NCBI RefSeq assembly: GCF_000633935.1
Contig: NZ_KK214998.1
Location: 681,844-745,843 of the forward strand
Origin: Ectothiorhodospira haloalkaliphila ATCC 51935
GTDB taxonomy: Bacteria; Pseudomonadota; Gammaproteobacteria; Ectothiorhodospirales; Ectothiorhodospiraceae
DNA length: 64,000 nt
Direction of reading: 5' to 3'
Shown: in pieces, positions 19,891-27,985 of the stretch
Layout of the letters: each line of letters opens with the position of its first letter
Position numbering within the stretch: position 1 is the stretch's first letter
The notes under the pieces: generated by a model
Seen by the model: only the letters and a program-made list of their open reading frames with translations
Told to the model about the DNA's origin: nothing
The model's database searches: none
Translations under genes and position numbers: made by a program

Positions 19891-21104
19891 GAGTGGGGTC
19901 CTCCCGAGGGCGGGGATGGGTTAAGCCCGTTTTGTCGCCGGAACAGGGTGTGAGCCTCCTTGAGGGCGCCATTGAAGGCCTCGGACACACCCTCGGGTGT
20001 ATTCACACCCATGCGCACCTGTTCAAGGTAATAGCAGGCGGCGCGCCCCAGCGCGTAGGTGACGGCGGCGCTGGCCGCTCCCGCCACCGCCGCCCCCGCA
20101 GCCTGACCATACACCGGGATCAGCTTGCCCAGTTGCCGGGCGGCGAACCCGGCCCCCAGGCCCAGCAGGGTGCCCGAGCCCAGGGAGGCCATGAAGGCCT
20201 TGAGCGTGGGCCGATCCCAGGTGAGGGCATAGAATTCCCCGATGCTGTGCAACATCTTGCCCTGCAGGGTGGGTACGGTGACCATGCCTACCACGGGCAC
20301 CATGTCGGTGACCCCGGCAGCGGTGGCATAGCCCAGTATGTGCGGGCGGATGCGGGCCTGGCGGCTGTCGCGAGCGTTGCGTGCCAGTTCCCGGATCAGG
20401 CCGGCGCGCCCGGCACTGCAGGCCGCCTCCAGGGCGTCCAGCAGGGCATCAAGGCCGTAGTCCGGGTCACTGAAGTCGTCCTCCGGGCGGGTGAGGTCCA
20501 CGGCCACCTGGTGGAATGGCCCGTGGCCCGGCAGTTCACGGAAGGCCCGCGCCTGGGTTTCCATGGAGCGCCGCAGATCCTCAAGGTCGGGGTCACGGGC
20601 CAGGGCTTCAGGCCCTGGATGATCCCGGTCATCCGGGTAGCCGTCATGCAGGCGGGTCTGCACCAGCACGATGGCCCAGTCCGGATGGCGGCGGCGCACC
20701 TGCCTGAGCACCCGCAGGAGGGTCTCCTGCTGTGGGTCCATGGCCCGTGCCACAGCAATCACCGCATGGGCGCCCCGTTCCACCACGGCCAGATCATCGC
20801 TGGGGTCGTAACCCGCTTCCTCCAGGCCGCGCGTATCCAGAAACCGCACCACCGGGACATCCGCCGGGAACTCATGGATGCGCGAGGCCCGGGTGCAGGG
20901 TTCAAAGGCGCTGCCGATCTCCACCTGGGGGTCGCCGGTGACACTGCGCACGATGGAGCTCTTGCCCGACTGCACCTTGCCCAGCAGCCAGAGCACGGGT
21001 GCTCGGGCGCGGGCCTGGGCACGGATGTCGGCGGCCAGGCCCGGATCCGGTTCGGGTTTGAGTACGGCGTCCATGAAGCGTCGCCATGGGGTGGTGGGTT
21101 TCAA
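19887..21104 (-). CDS. GTPase with C-terminal membrane domain, first gene of a pair
   Basis: About 405 residues. The G domain is N-terminal: G1 GKVQSGKSS near 41-49 and G3 DTRG near 88 (usual DxxG). The C-terminal half is Gly/Ala-rich and hydrophobic (LGYATAAGVTDMVPVVGMVT and LLGLGAGFAARQLGKLIPVYGQ), as in YcjF/DUF697-type membrane domains. Start is uncertain: TTG 21104 lies 10 nt after GGAGG, while ATG 21074 (MDAVLKP) has no site. It overlaps the downstream GTPase gene by four bases and is divergent from the M48 protease. Confidence 0.75.
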   Translation of the reverse strand: MKPTTPWRRFMDAVLKPEPDPGLAADIRAQARARAPVLWLLGKVQSGKSSIVRSVTGDPQVEIGSAFEPCTRASRIHEFPADVPVVRFLDTRGLEEAGYDPSDDLAVVERGAHAVIAVARAMDPQQETLLRVLRQVRRRHPDWAIVLVQTRLHDGYPDDRDHPGPEALARDPDLEDLRRSMETQARAFRELPGHGPFHQVAVDLTRPEDDFSDPDYGLDALLDALEAACSAGRAGLIRELARNARDSRQARIRPHILGYATAAGVTDMVPVVGMVTVPTLQGKMLHSIGEFYALTWDRPTLKAFMASLGSGTLLGLGAGFAARQLGKLIPVYGQAAGAAVAGAASAAVTYALGRAACYYLEQVRMGVNTPEGVSEAFNGALKEAHTLFRRQNGLNPSPPSGGPHS

Positions 21105-21180
21105 GACTTGGGAACCTCCGCATCCAGGAGTAGACTCAGATTTTACATCCCTACCCGCAAGCACCCGGAGACATTGCACC

Positions 21181-22533
21181 ATGGACGCCCACCCAGGTAA
21201 CCGTATTCTCCAGCGCCGCATGACCCGACGTGACTTCCTGTGGCTGATGTCTGCCGCTTCCGCCGGTGCGGTGGTGGTGCCCCAGTTGCAGGGCTGCGCA
21301 ACCGATCCGGTCACCGGCCAACAGCGTCTCATGCTCATGTCCGAGCAGGAAGAGATCAATATTGACAGGCAGCACTCGCCGCACCAGTTCTCCAACGACT
21401 TCGGGTTGTTGCGCGACGATCGGGTGAACCGCTACGTGAGCGAGGTGGGCACTTCCGTGGCCGAGGTCTCCCATCGTCCCCACATGCCCTACAGTCACAA
21501 TGTGGTCAATGCCAACTATATCAATGCCTACACCTTCCCCGGGGGCACCATGGCCTGCACTCGCGGCATCATGGTGGAGATGGAGGACGAGGCACAACTG
21601 GCAGCACTGCTGGGCCATGAGACCGGTCACGTCAATGCCCGGCATACGGCGCGACGCCAGACCACCGGCTTGCTGGCCTCCCTGGCGCTGGGAGGGCTTG
21701 GCATTGCTGCGGCTCAGTCCGAGCAGCTTTCCGGATACAGCAATCTCATCTACGCCGTGAGCGCGGTCGGCGCCACGGCGCTGCTGGCCCACTACAGCCG
21801 TCAGAACGAGCGTGAGGCAGACGATCTGGGGCTGCAGTACATGGCCGAGGCAGGCCAGAATCCCCAGGGGATGGTGGATCTCATGGACATGCTGCGCTCC
21901 ATGTCCGACCGTCAGCCCAATGCCCTGGAAACCATGTTCTCCACCCATCCCATGAGCCAGGAGCGCTTTGATACCGCTCAGCGTGAGGCCCGGTCCCGTC
22001 ATGGCGATGCCATGGGTCGCAACGTGCGTCGCGAGCGGTACATGGACAATACCCGTGACCTGCGCCGCATCAAGCCGGCGATCAAGGAGATGCAGGCAGG
22101 AGAGGAGCGTCTGGCCCGGGAACAGCCTCGGCAGGCCGAGGAGCACTTTGCCAAGGCCCTGCGCCAGGTACCTGACGACTATCCCGGCCTGGTGCTCATG
22201 TCCAAGGCCAAATCGGCCCAGGGGCAACATCAGGAGGCCCGGCGCTATCTGGAGCAGGCACGGGCGGCCTACCCCGAGGAGGGGCAGGCAGTCCATCTCA
22301 GTGGCATCAATCAACTGGCGCTGAACCGGCCAGACGCTGCCCTGGATCATTTCCAGCAATACGAGCGCATGCTGCCCGGCAACCCGAACACGATCTTTCT
22401 CAAGGGGGTGGCCCACGAGGGCATGCAGAACCGCCAGGCGGCTGCCCGGGAGTATCAGCGTTTCGTCCAGCAGGTGGGCACCCAGACCCCGCAGGGTCGG
22501 TTTGCAGCCCAGCGCCTGGAGGCGTGGCAATAG
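21181..22533 (+). CDS. M48 family metalloprotease with TPR tail (BepA-like), lipoprotein
   Basis: 450 residues. The N terminus combines a twin-arginine-like TRRDFLWLM with a lipobox LQGC (Cys 39), suggesting Tat export and lipidation. The M48 zinc site HETGH is at 146-150 in LLGHETGHVNARH, with the third ligand in NEREADDLG. The last 170 residues form TPR-like helices (EEHFAKALRQVPDDYPG, DAALDHFQQYERMLPGN). BepA/YfgC relatives act in outer-membrane protein quality control in the periplasm, which is the likely role. Start at ATG 21181 has CGGAG 10 nt upstream; MTRRDF at 21220 is an alternative. Confidence 0.9.
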   Translation: MDAHPGNRILQRRMTRRDFLWLMSAASAGAVVVPQLQGCATDPVTGQQRLMLMSEQEEINIDRQHSPHQFSNDFGLLRDDRVNRYVSEVGTSVAEVSHRPHMPYSHNVVNANYINAYTFPGGTMACTRGIMVEMEDEAQLAALLGHETGHVNARHTARRQTTGLLASLALGGLGIAAAQSEQLSGYSNLIYAVSAVGATALLAHYSRQNEREADDLGLQYMAEAGQNPQGMVDLMDMLRSMSDRQPNALETMFSTHPMSQERFDTAQREARSRHGDAMGRNVRRERYMDNTRDLRRIKPAIKEMQAGEERLAREQPRQAEEHFAKALRQVPDDYPGLVLMSKAKSAQGQHQEARRYLEQARAAYPEEGQAVHLSGINQLALNRPDAALDHFQQYERMLPGNPNTIFLKGVAHEGMQNRQAAAREYQRFVQQVGTQTPQGRFAAQRLEAWQ

Positions 22534-22590
22534 GTCATTGCTTGACGTGGCCCGCTTGTCGCGGAGGGGGGGAGTGGGTAGTTTTGGTGG

Positions 22591-23289
22591 ATGAACCCAT
22601 CATCCGTGACTGATCGAAAGCCGCGTCGTCACCCCCTCGCCCGTCCGCGCCTGTGGATCCTGATCATCCTGGTCGTGACCGGGCTGGTGCTGGCCGCCTG
22701 GCAGCCCATCTCCCTGGATGCCCTGCTGGACTGGGGCCACGCCATGAGTGCCAACCCCCTGGTGGCCGTGGGCATCATCCTGCTCCAGGCACTGCTGCTG
22801 GCTGCGGCCCTGCCGGGTACCCTCATGCTCTGGGTGGTGGCCCCGGTCTATGCACCGCCGGTGGCTGCCTTGATCCTCACCTGCGGCAGCGTGCTCGGTG
22901 CCCTGGGGGCCTACATGGTCGCCCGGCGCCTGCGGGGCGCCCACCCCGAAGAGGTCGACCATGGGCGGGTGCTGAATTTGTTGCGGGAGCGCGGGGATCT
23001 GCTCACGCAACTGACCCTGCGGGTGACGCCCGGATTTCCCCATTCGGTGGTCAACTACGCCGCCGGTATGCTGCATTTGCCATTGAAGACCTTTCTGGTG
23101 GCGGCGGTGATCGGCCTTGGGGTCAAGTGGATGGTGTATGCCGCGGCCGTGGATGCCTTGGTGGATGTCGGTACTGGCGCCGAACCTCTGGGCCTGGAGT
23201 CGGTGGCCCCGCTATTGGTGCTGGCCCTGTTCCTGGGCATCGGCGCAGTGGCCCGACACCTGTTCCTGCGCCACCGCGGCCGCCGGTGA
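22591..23289 (+). CDS. TVP38/TMEM64 (DedA-like) membrane protein
   Basis: 232 residues with about six hydrophobic segments. The VTT/SNARE-associated core shows LPGTLMLWVVAPVYAPPVAA, a glycine-rich LTCGSVLGALGAYMVARRL, RVTPGFPHSVVNYAAGML and a conserved LGVKWMVYAAAVDAL near the end. The family is proposed to move lipids or act in membrane homeostasis; no specific substrate can be assigned. It follows the M48 gene by 57 nt and may share its transcript. Confidence 0.87.
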   Translation: MNPSSVTDRKPRRHPLARPRLWILIILVVTGLVLAAWQPISLDALLDWGHAMSANPLVAVGIILLQALLLAAALPGTLMLWVVAPVYAPPVAALILTCGSVLGALGAYMVARRLRGAHPEEVDHGRVLNLLRERGDLLTQLTLRVTPGFPHSVVNYAAGMLHLPLKTFLVAAVIGLGVKWMVYAAAVDALVDVGTGAEPLGLESVAPLLVLALFLGIGAVARHLFLRHRGRR

Positions 23290-23330
23290 TTCAGTATCCA
23301 CATGACACTGACCATGCCCGGTCATGCCCT

Positions 23331-23580
23331 GTGGGAGCGGCCCTCGGCCGCGAAGGGATTTGCCTACCGAAAGCCACCAAAGTATCCGAGCCTCGGTGGG
23401 GTGGACTGCCTGGGAGCGGGTGTTCGCTGCATGGATGCGGCGGTCAAGCCTACAGGGATGTATTCACGGCGTCCCGCGGACAGGCAGTCCACCCCACCGA
23501 GGCTCCCGCAGATGTAAAACTCTGGGTGACGGTGTTCGTGCAACCCCGCAACCCCCTTCGCGGCCGAGGGCCGCTCCCAC
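23331..23580. repeat. Nested inverted repeat: REP pair enclosing a long-stem hairpin element (copy 2)
   Basis: Outer arms 23331-23355 and 23556-23580 are a perfect 25-bp inverted repeat of the REP type (GTGGGAGCGGCCCTCGGCCG core). Inside, arms 23388-23412 and 23481-23505 form a second perfect 25-bp inverted repeat around a 68-nt interior shared with copy 1 at 16731. The element fills most of the 392-nt gap between the TVP38 and DUF3581 genes; no gene is seen there. Confidence 0.85.
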
Positions 23581-23681
23581 GGGGGCAGGTGTCGGTCAGG
23601 GAACTGGCTTTGGACTCAACGGGCTTAGTAGAATCCACCGGCTTTGCAGCATCACAACCCACATCCCGGGAGATTGACCCC

Positions 23682-24401
23682 TTGCCTTCCTACCTTGACG
23701 AATTTCACGCCCGTGACAACGGGGCTGTCCGAGTCACGCCGGATCAGGCCAGCCGCTTTGCCAAGGAGGTGGCCGGGGACTTCAATCCGATTCACAATCC
23801 GGATGCCAAGCGCTTCTGTGTGCCGGGTGACCTGCTGTTCTGCCTCGTGCTCAACCACTACGGGGTGAGTCAGCGCATGGGCTTTCGCTTTACCAACATG
23901 GTGGGCGCCGATGTGGCCCTGAGGTTCTCGCCCTCCGATGAGTCCAGCCTTGCCATCCAGGATGAAGCGGGCAAGACCTATCTGGAAGTGGAGCGGGAGG
24001 GTGAGCCCTCCACGGACCCCCAACTGATCGAATCCCTCACCCGGGACTATGCTGCGTTTTCCGGCCAGAACTTTCCTCACATCCTGGTGCCGCTGATGAA
24101 ACAGCATGGCGTGATGGTCAACCCGCAGCGCCCGCTGGTGTTCTACGACAGCATGTCCTTTGCCTTTGATCAGTGGCCGGCACCGGCCCCGAGCCTGCGC
24201 TTTGCCAACGCCGAGCTGGTGGTGAACGGCAAGCGCGGCGACGTCGCCCTGGATTTCGATCTGCTGGCGGATGAGAAGGTGGTGGGGAGTGGTCGCAAGA
24301 AGCTGGTCATCTCCGGTCTGCGCCCCTTTGAACAGGCGGTGATGGATGACCTGGTGCGTCAGTACGATGGCTGGAAGTCGGATTATCAGTCCAGAGGGTA
24401 A
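23682..24401 (+). CDS. DUF3581 family protein
   Basis: 239 residues reading from a TTG at 23682, which has GGGAG 8 nt upstream and gives the family-like N terminus of SYLDEFHARDNG. Blocks typical of this gammaproteobacterial family are ARFAKEVAGDFNPIHNPDAKRF-like sequence, CVPGDLLF, RMGFRFTNMVGADV and PHILVPLMKQHGVMVNPQ. The NPIHN segment recalls hotdog-fold dehydratases. Function unknown. The frame is open far upstream, but that extension runs through the repeat element and is not coding. Confidence 0.82.
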   Translation: MPSYLDEFHARDNGAVRVTPDQASRFAKEVAGDFNPIHNPDAKRFCVPGDLLFCLVLNHYGVSQRMGFRFTNMVGADVALRFSPSDESSLAIQDEAGKTYLEVEREGEPSTDPQLIESLTRDYAAFSGQNFPHILVPLMKQHGVMVNPQRPLVFYDSMSFAFDQWPAPAPSLRFANAELVVNGKRGDVALDFDLLADEKVVGSGRKKLVISGLRPFEQAVMDDLVRQYDGWKSDYQSRG

Positions 24402-24524
24402 GCACTTTGCATCGCTGCTTGGTGCAGCATCGGGCGCGGGTTGCCGGCCGCCTGCGCTCTGGTTGTGCTTCCAGGCAGGCCCGAAGAGGCTGGGCCCTGA
24501 CTGCTCCAGCCTCCCCGGAAGCGG

Positions 24525-25028
24525 TCAGAACTGTTGTCGCGACCGCCACAGGGCCCAGATGGCCAGTCCAATGACCAGCAAATGGCCCACAACCGCCGCA
24601 TTGGCCAGGGTGATGCCCAGGACCTGAGGTCCCATCTCGTCACACATGCCCGTGGCCATGAACAACGTGGGTGCCTGGTCCCCCAGCCACTCCACAAGGC
24701 GTTCGATGGGTCCCGGTTCAACGCCCACGCAGGAAAACCCCAGATCCGCGGGCTGGCGTTCCAGCCAGCTCTGATAGCCAGCCGCCCCCAGCCCCGTGCC
24801 CGCTGTCGCGACCACCAGCACGCCCAGGATCATGCCGGGCAAGGCGGCCCCGAATAGAACGCCGCCCAGGGCCAGTGCCGCCAGGACCATGAAAATCAGT
24901 CTCTGGAAGATGCACAGATGACACGGGTGAAGATTGAAGAACTCGGTCAGAACAATGCTCAGGCTGGCCGCCAGGGCACAGAGCAAGGCTATCGCGAGCC
25001 AGAGGGGGCGAACCGCCGGTGTGAACAT
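24525..25028 (-). CDS. dsbB: Disulfide bond formation protein B
   Basis: 167-residue inner-membrane quinone reductase that reoxidises DsbA. Four transmembrane helices are visible. The first periplasmic pair CHLC is at 36-39 (HPCHLCIFQR), and the second pair comes from SCVGVEPG and MCDEMG. GAGAG precedes the ATG. The frame continues upstream without a site. It is divergent from the arsenic cluster; no dsbA is adjacent. Confidence 0.95.
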   Translation of the reverse strand: MFTPAVRPLWLAIALLCALAASLSIVLTEFFNLHPCHLCIFQRLIFMVLAALALGGVLFGAALPGMILGVLVVATAGTGLGAAGYQSWLERQPADLGFSCVGVEPGPIERLVEWLGDQAPTLFMATGMCDEMGPQVLGITLANAAVVGHLLVIGLAIWALWRSRQQF

Positions 25029-25063
25029 GTGGAGTCTCTCATGGTTTGCGTGAACATATGCGG

Positions 25064-25092
25064 TTGATGAGATATATCGCAGAGCGTATGCT
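25064..25092 (+). promoter_or_regulatory. Putative sigma70 promoter of the arsenic cluster
   Basis: TTGATG (25064-25069) and TATGCT (25087-25092) are separated by exactly 17 nt, in an AT-rich patch of otherwise GC-rich DNA. Imperfect dyad pieces CATATGCG (25055-25062) and CGCA...TATG (25078-25090) overlap it and could be a repressor site. No ArsR gene is in the window. Confidence 0.5.
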
Positions 25093-25127
25093 TCATGAGC
25101 AATGTCATTCTCCTGGAGGCGCTCATC

Positions 25128-25208
25128 ATGACCGAAGTGACCGGATTCGATCCACCCTTGTGCTGCTCGCGAGTGGGGGGTGGAGCTCTGGACGAGACCT
25201 GCGATTGA
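25128..25208 (+). CDS. 26-residue ArsD-like peptide
   Basis: A short frame with an excellent ribosome site, GGAGG at 25115-25119, 8 nt before ATG, downstream of the putative promoter. The peptide contains FDPPLCCSRVGGG and ends in DETCD. The first block resembles the N-terminal metal-binding site of ArsD (FDPAMCCSTGVCG in the plasmid R773 type), with the vicinal Cys pair kept and the third cysteine of that site absent. ArsD is normally about 120 residues, so this is either a relic or a free As(III)/Sb(III)-binding micropeptide. It ends 19 nt before the CBS gene in the arsB-arsC cluster, which supports relevance. Confidence 0.6.
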   Translation: MTEVTGFDPPLCCSRVGGGALDETCD

Positions 25209-25227
25209 GAATGAAGAGGCATTGCTG

Positions 25228-25761
25228 ATGCGCATACGCGATTTAATGACCGCGGATCCCCGGCAGATCCACGCGGATACACCCATCCCCGAGGTGGCTC
25301 GCCTGATGGTTGAGCATCGCATCAACGGCGTGCCAGTGGTGAGTGGGGAAGGGCATCTGGAGGGCATCGTCACCACAGGCGATCTCACCCATCGGCTGGC
25401 CGATGAGCGCATCGAACAACGGGAATCCTGGTGGAAGGAGTCCTACTATCGGTCGCCCATCGGTGGCGCCCGGGACGAGGGCCCGAATCGCGCCAGCGGT
25501 CGCACCGCCGGTGAGGTGATGACCCGCAAACTGGTCACACTGGGCCCCGATGACGACATGACCCTGGCGGCCCGCATGTTTCTGGAACATGGAGTACAGG
25601 CCCTGCCGGTGGTGGAGGGAGAACGCCTCGTGGGAATCATCTCCCGATTCGACCTGTTGGCCTGCCTCGCGGAAGACCCGGGGTGTTGCAATCCTTTCCG
25701 GGGGGGGAGGGCCGACCATGTGTCCCAGGACACAGACCCGGATGAACCAACCGAACCTTAG
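25228..25761 (+). CDS. Two-CBS-domain protein of the arsenic cluster
   Basis: 177 residues with two CBS motifs: MRIRDLMTADPRQIHADTPI through GIVTTGDLTHRL (about 1-60), and AGEVMTRKLVTLGPDDDMTL through GIISRFDLLACLA (about 92-150). CBS pairs bind adenine nucleotides and regulate partner proteins or channels. The tail CCNPF has vicinal cysteines. GAGG lies 8 nt before the ATG. It ends 9 nt before arsB, so it is surely cotranscribed and may regulate ArsB, but this is inference. Confidence 0.87.
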   Translation: MRIRDLMTADPRQIHADTPIPEVARLMVEHRINGVPVVSGEGHLEGIVTTGDLTHRLADERIEQRESWWKESYYRSPIGGARDEGPNRASGRTAGEVMTRKLVTLGPDDDMTLAARMFLEHGVQALPVVEGERLVGIISRFDLLACLAEDPGCCNPFRGGRADHVSQDTDPDEPTEP

Positions 25762-25770
25762 GACACTTTC

Positions 25771-27063
25771 ATGCTCCTCACCGCCCTGACGATTTTCATC
25801 GCCACCATCACCCTCGTCATATGGCAACCCAAGGGCCTGGGCATCGGCTGGAGTGCCATGGCCGGCGCCGCGCTGGCCCTGGCCACCGGTGTGGTGCAGT
25901 TCTCCGACGTGCCCATCGTGGTGGACATCGTCTGGAATGCCACCCTGACCTTCGTCTTCATCATCATCATCTCCCTGTTGCTGGACGAGGCCGGGTTCTT
26001 TGAATGGGCGGCCCTGCACGTGGCCCGGTGGGGCGCGGGCAGCGGGCCCAGGCTGTATGCCTTCATCATCCTCCTGGGGGCTGCCGTGGCCGCCATGTTC
26101 GCCAATGACGGCGCCGCTCTGATGCTCACACCCATCGTGCTGGAGATGCTGCTGGCGCTGGGGTTCTCCGCCGGGGCGGCCTTTGCCTTCGTGATCGCCG
26201 CCGGTTTCATCGCCGACACGGCCAGTCTGCCCCTGGTGATCTCCAATCTGGTGAACATCGTTTCTGCCGACTTCTTCGGGATCAGTTTCCGTGAATACGC
26301 CTCGGTGATGGTGGTGGTCAACCTGGTCTCGGTGGCCGCGTCCCTGGCCGTGCTCTATCTGTTCTTCCGCAAGCAGATCCCGCGCACCTATCAACTGGCC
26401 GGGCTGCGTACGCCCAAACAGGCCATCAAGGACCCGGCCGTCTTCAAGGCCGGTTGGGGTGTGCTGGCCCTGCTGCTGTTCTCCTTTCTTGTGATCGAGC
26501 CCATGGGGGTGCCCATCTCCGCCATCGTGGGTGTGGGCGCTGCGGTGTTACTGGCCGTGGCCGCCCGGGGGCGGGCCATCTCCACCCGGCGGGTGGTGGT
26601 CAGTGCCCCCTGGCAGATCGTGATCTTCTCCATTGGCATGTACCTGGTGGTCTACGGTCTGCGCAATGCCGGACTCACCGCCGATATTGCCGGGGCATTG
26701 AACTGGATCGGTCAGTACGGCGTCATGGCCTCCGCTGTGGGGACCGGGTTCATTGCCGCTTTCCTCTCCTCAATCATGAACAACATGCCGGCCGTGATGG
26801 TGGTTGCCTTGTCCATCGACGAGGCCCAGGTGACCGGTGTCATCAAGGAGGCCATGATCTATGCCAATGTGGTCGGCTCGGATCTGGGCCCCAAGATCAC
26901 GCCCATTGGTTCCTTGGCCACGCTGCTGTGGCTGCATGTGCTGGCGCGCAGGGGCATCCACATCACCTGGGGGCAGTACTTCAAGATTGGCATCATGATC
27001 ACGCCGCCGGTGCTGCTGGTGACCCTGCTGGCCCTGGCTGGCTGGCTGAGCATCATTCGCTGA
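25771..27063 (+). CDS. arsB: Arsenite efflux transporter ArsB
   Basis: 430-residue inner-membrane As(OH)3/H+ exchanger with about 12 hydrophobic segments. It is close to classical ArsB throughout: [84 protein letters not shown] and [20 protein letters not shown]. No ArsA ATPase is present, so it would work as a secondary carrier. It lies between the CBS gene and arsC. Confidence 0.96.
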   Translation: MLLTALTIFIATITLVIWQPKGLGIGWSAMAGAALALATGVVQFSDVPIVVDIVWNATLTFVFIIIISLLLDEAGFFEWAALHVARWGAGSGPRLYAFIILLGAAVAAMFANDGAALMLTPIVLEMLLALGFSAGAAFAFVIAAGFIADTASLPLVISNLVNIVSADFFGISFREYASVMVVVNLVSVAASLAVLYLFFRKQIPRTYQLAGLRTPKQAIKDPAVFKAGWGVLALLLFSFLVIEPMGVPISAIVGVGAAVLLAVAARGRAISTRRVVVSAPWQIVIFSIGMYLVVYGLRNAGLTADIAGALNWIGQYGVMASAVGTGFIAAFLSSIMNNMPAVMVVALSIDEAQVTGVIKEAMIYANVVGSDLGPKITPIGSLATLLWLHVLARRGIHITWGQYFKIGIMITPPVLLVTLLALAGWLSIIR

Positions 27064-27103
27064 TACCCCTGTCCCGTTCCATTGGTCACGAGAGTAACGC
27101 TCC

Positions 27104-27586
27104 ATGAACCTGCTGTTTCTGTGTACCGGGAATTCCTGCCGTTCCATCCTGGCCGAGGCCACCTTCAACGCCCTGGCCCCCGAGGGCTGGCAGGCCATGA
27201 GTGCCGGCAGTCAGCCCACCGGGGCGGTCCATCCCCGCTCCCTGGCCTTGCTGGAGCGGGAGGGCATTCCCACCCTGGGGCTTCACAGCAAATCCTGGGA
27301 AGATCTGCCTCAACCCCCGGACGTGGTGGTCACGGTCTGTGCCAGCGCGGCCGGGGAGACGTGTCCGGTGTACCTGGGATCGGCCCTGCGCACCCACTGG
27401 GGTGTGGATGATCCGGCCAAGGCCACCGGCACAGAGGAGCAAATCAACGCCTCCTTTGAACAGGCCTACCGCACCTTGAGGCATCGCATCGAGGCGTTCC
27501 TGGCGCTGGGGCGGGATCATCCGGTGTTGCAAGATCCGGACGCCCTCAAGGCGGTTCTGGATCGCATCGGGGAACAAACCCCCTGA
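27104..27586 (+). CDS. arsC: Arsenate reductase, low-molecular-weight phosphatase type
   Basis: 160-residue cytosolic enzyme reducing arsenate to arsenite for ArsB export. The active-site loop CTGNSCRS starts at Cys 7, and the redox pair Cys 79 and Cys 87 lies in VCASAAGETCPVY. This is the thioredoxin-coupled type rather than the glutaredoxin-coupled R773 type. DPAKATG near residue 108 carries the catalytic aspartate. It starts 40 nt after arsB in the same operon. Confidence 0.95.
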   Translation: MNLLFLCTGNSCRSILAEATFNALAPEGWQAMSAGSQPTGAVHPRSLALLEREGIPTLGLHSKSWEDLPQPPDVVVTVCASAAGETCPVYLGSALRTHWGVDDPAKATGTEEQINASFEQAYRTLRHRIEAFLALGRDHPVLQDPDALKAVLDRIGEQTP

Positions 27587-27657
27587 GGCAGGGGTCCATT
27601 GCACAAAGGTGCACGAAGCGATAACGTCACCAACTTGCCACCTGTGAGGCCTCATCC

Positions 27658-27972
27658 ATGCTTGACCGCATCCTTGCCAGACACTCGATCGACCGCCAGC
27701 AGTTCCAACTGGGGGCACTGGTACTGTTCACCGGGCTGGTGCTCACGCTGCAGAACCCGGATGCGCGGGACTCGGCCGCGGAGCTGATATCCCACGTGGA
27801 GATGCCTTCCCTGTCCAACATCATGGAAATGCGCCCCAGCGGCCCGCCGCCGTGGATGGACAGCGATCAGTTCCTGATGGAAGACGCCGAGGAGATCCAG
27901 CCGGCGCTGGCGACGCTGGATCGGGATCAAGCCGTTCCTGCAGGGGATCTTCGGGAGCGCCCGCAGCGTTAA
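27658..27972 (+). CDS. Small single-pass membrane protein, unknown
   Basis: 104 residues: a short basic N terminus, one hydrophobic helix (FQLGALVLFTGLVLTLQ, about 16-32), then an acidic, Pro/Met-containing tail (RPSGPPPWMDSD). Ribosome site weak. It follows arsC by 71 nt on the same strand and converges on mltF with a 13-nt gap, so it may be the last gene of the arsenic operon. No family recognised. Confidence 0.5.
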   Translation: MLDRILARHSIDRQQFQLGALVLFTGLVLTLQNPDARDSAAELISHVEMPSLSNIMEMRPSGPPPWMDSDQFLMEDAEEIQPALATLDRDQAVPAGDLRERPQR

Positions 27973-27985
27973 GGGGCGACGTGTT

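Noticed and set aside
22653-23681. Long frame upstream of DUF3581 covering the TVP38 gene and the nested palindrome
   Set aside because: It is a frame-shifted reading of the TVP38 gene and repeat DNA. The DUF3581 similarity starts only at the TTG at 23682.
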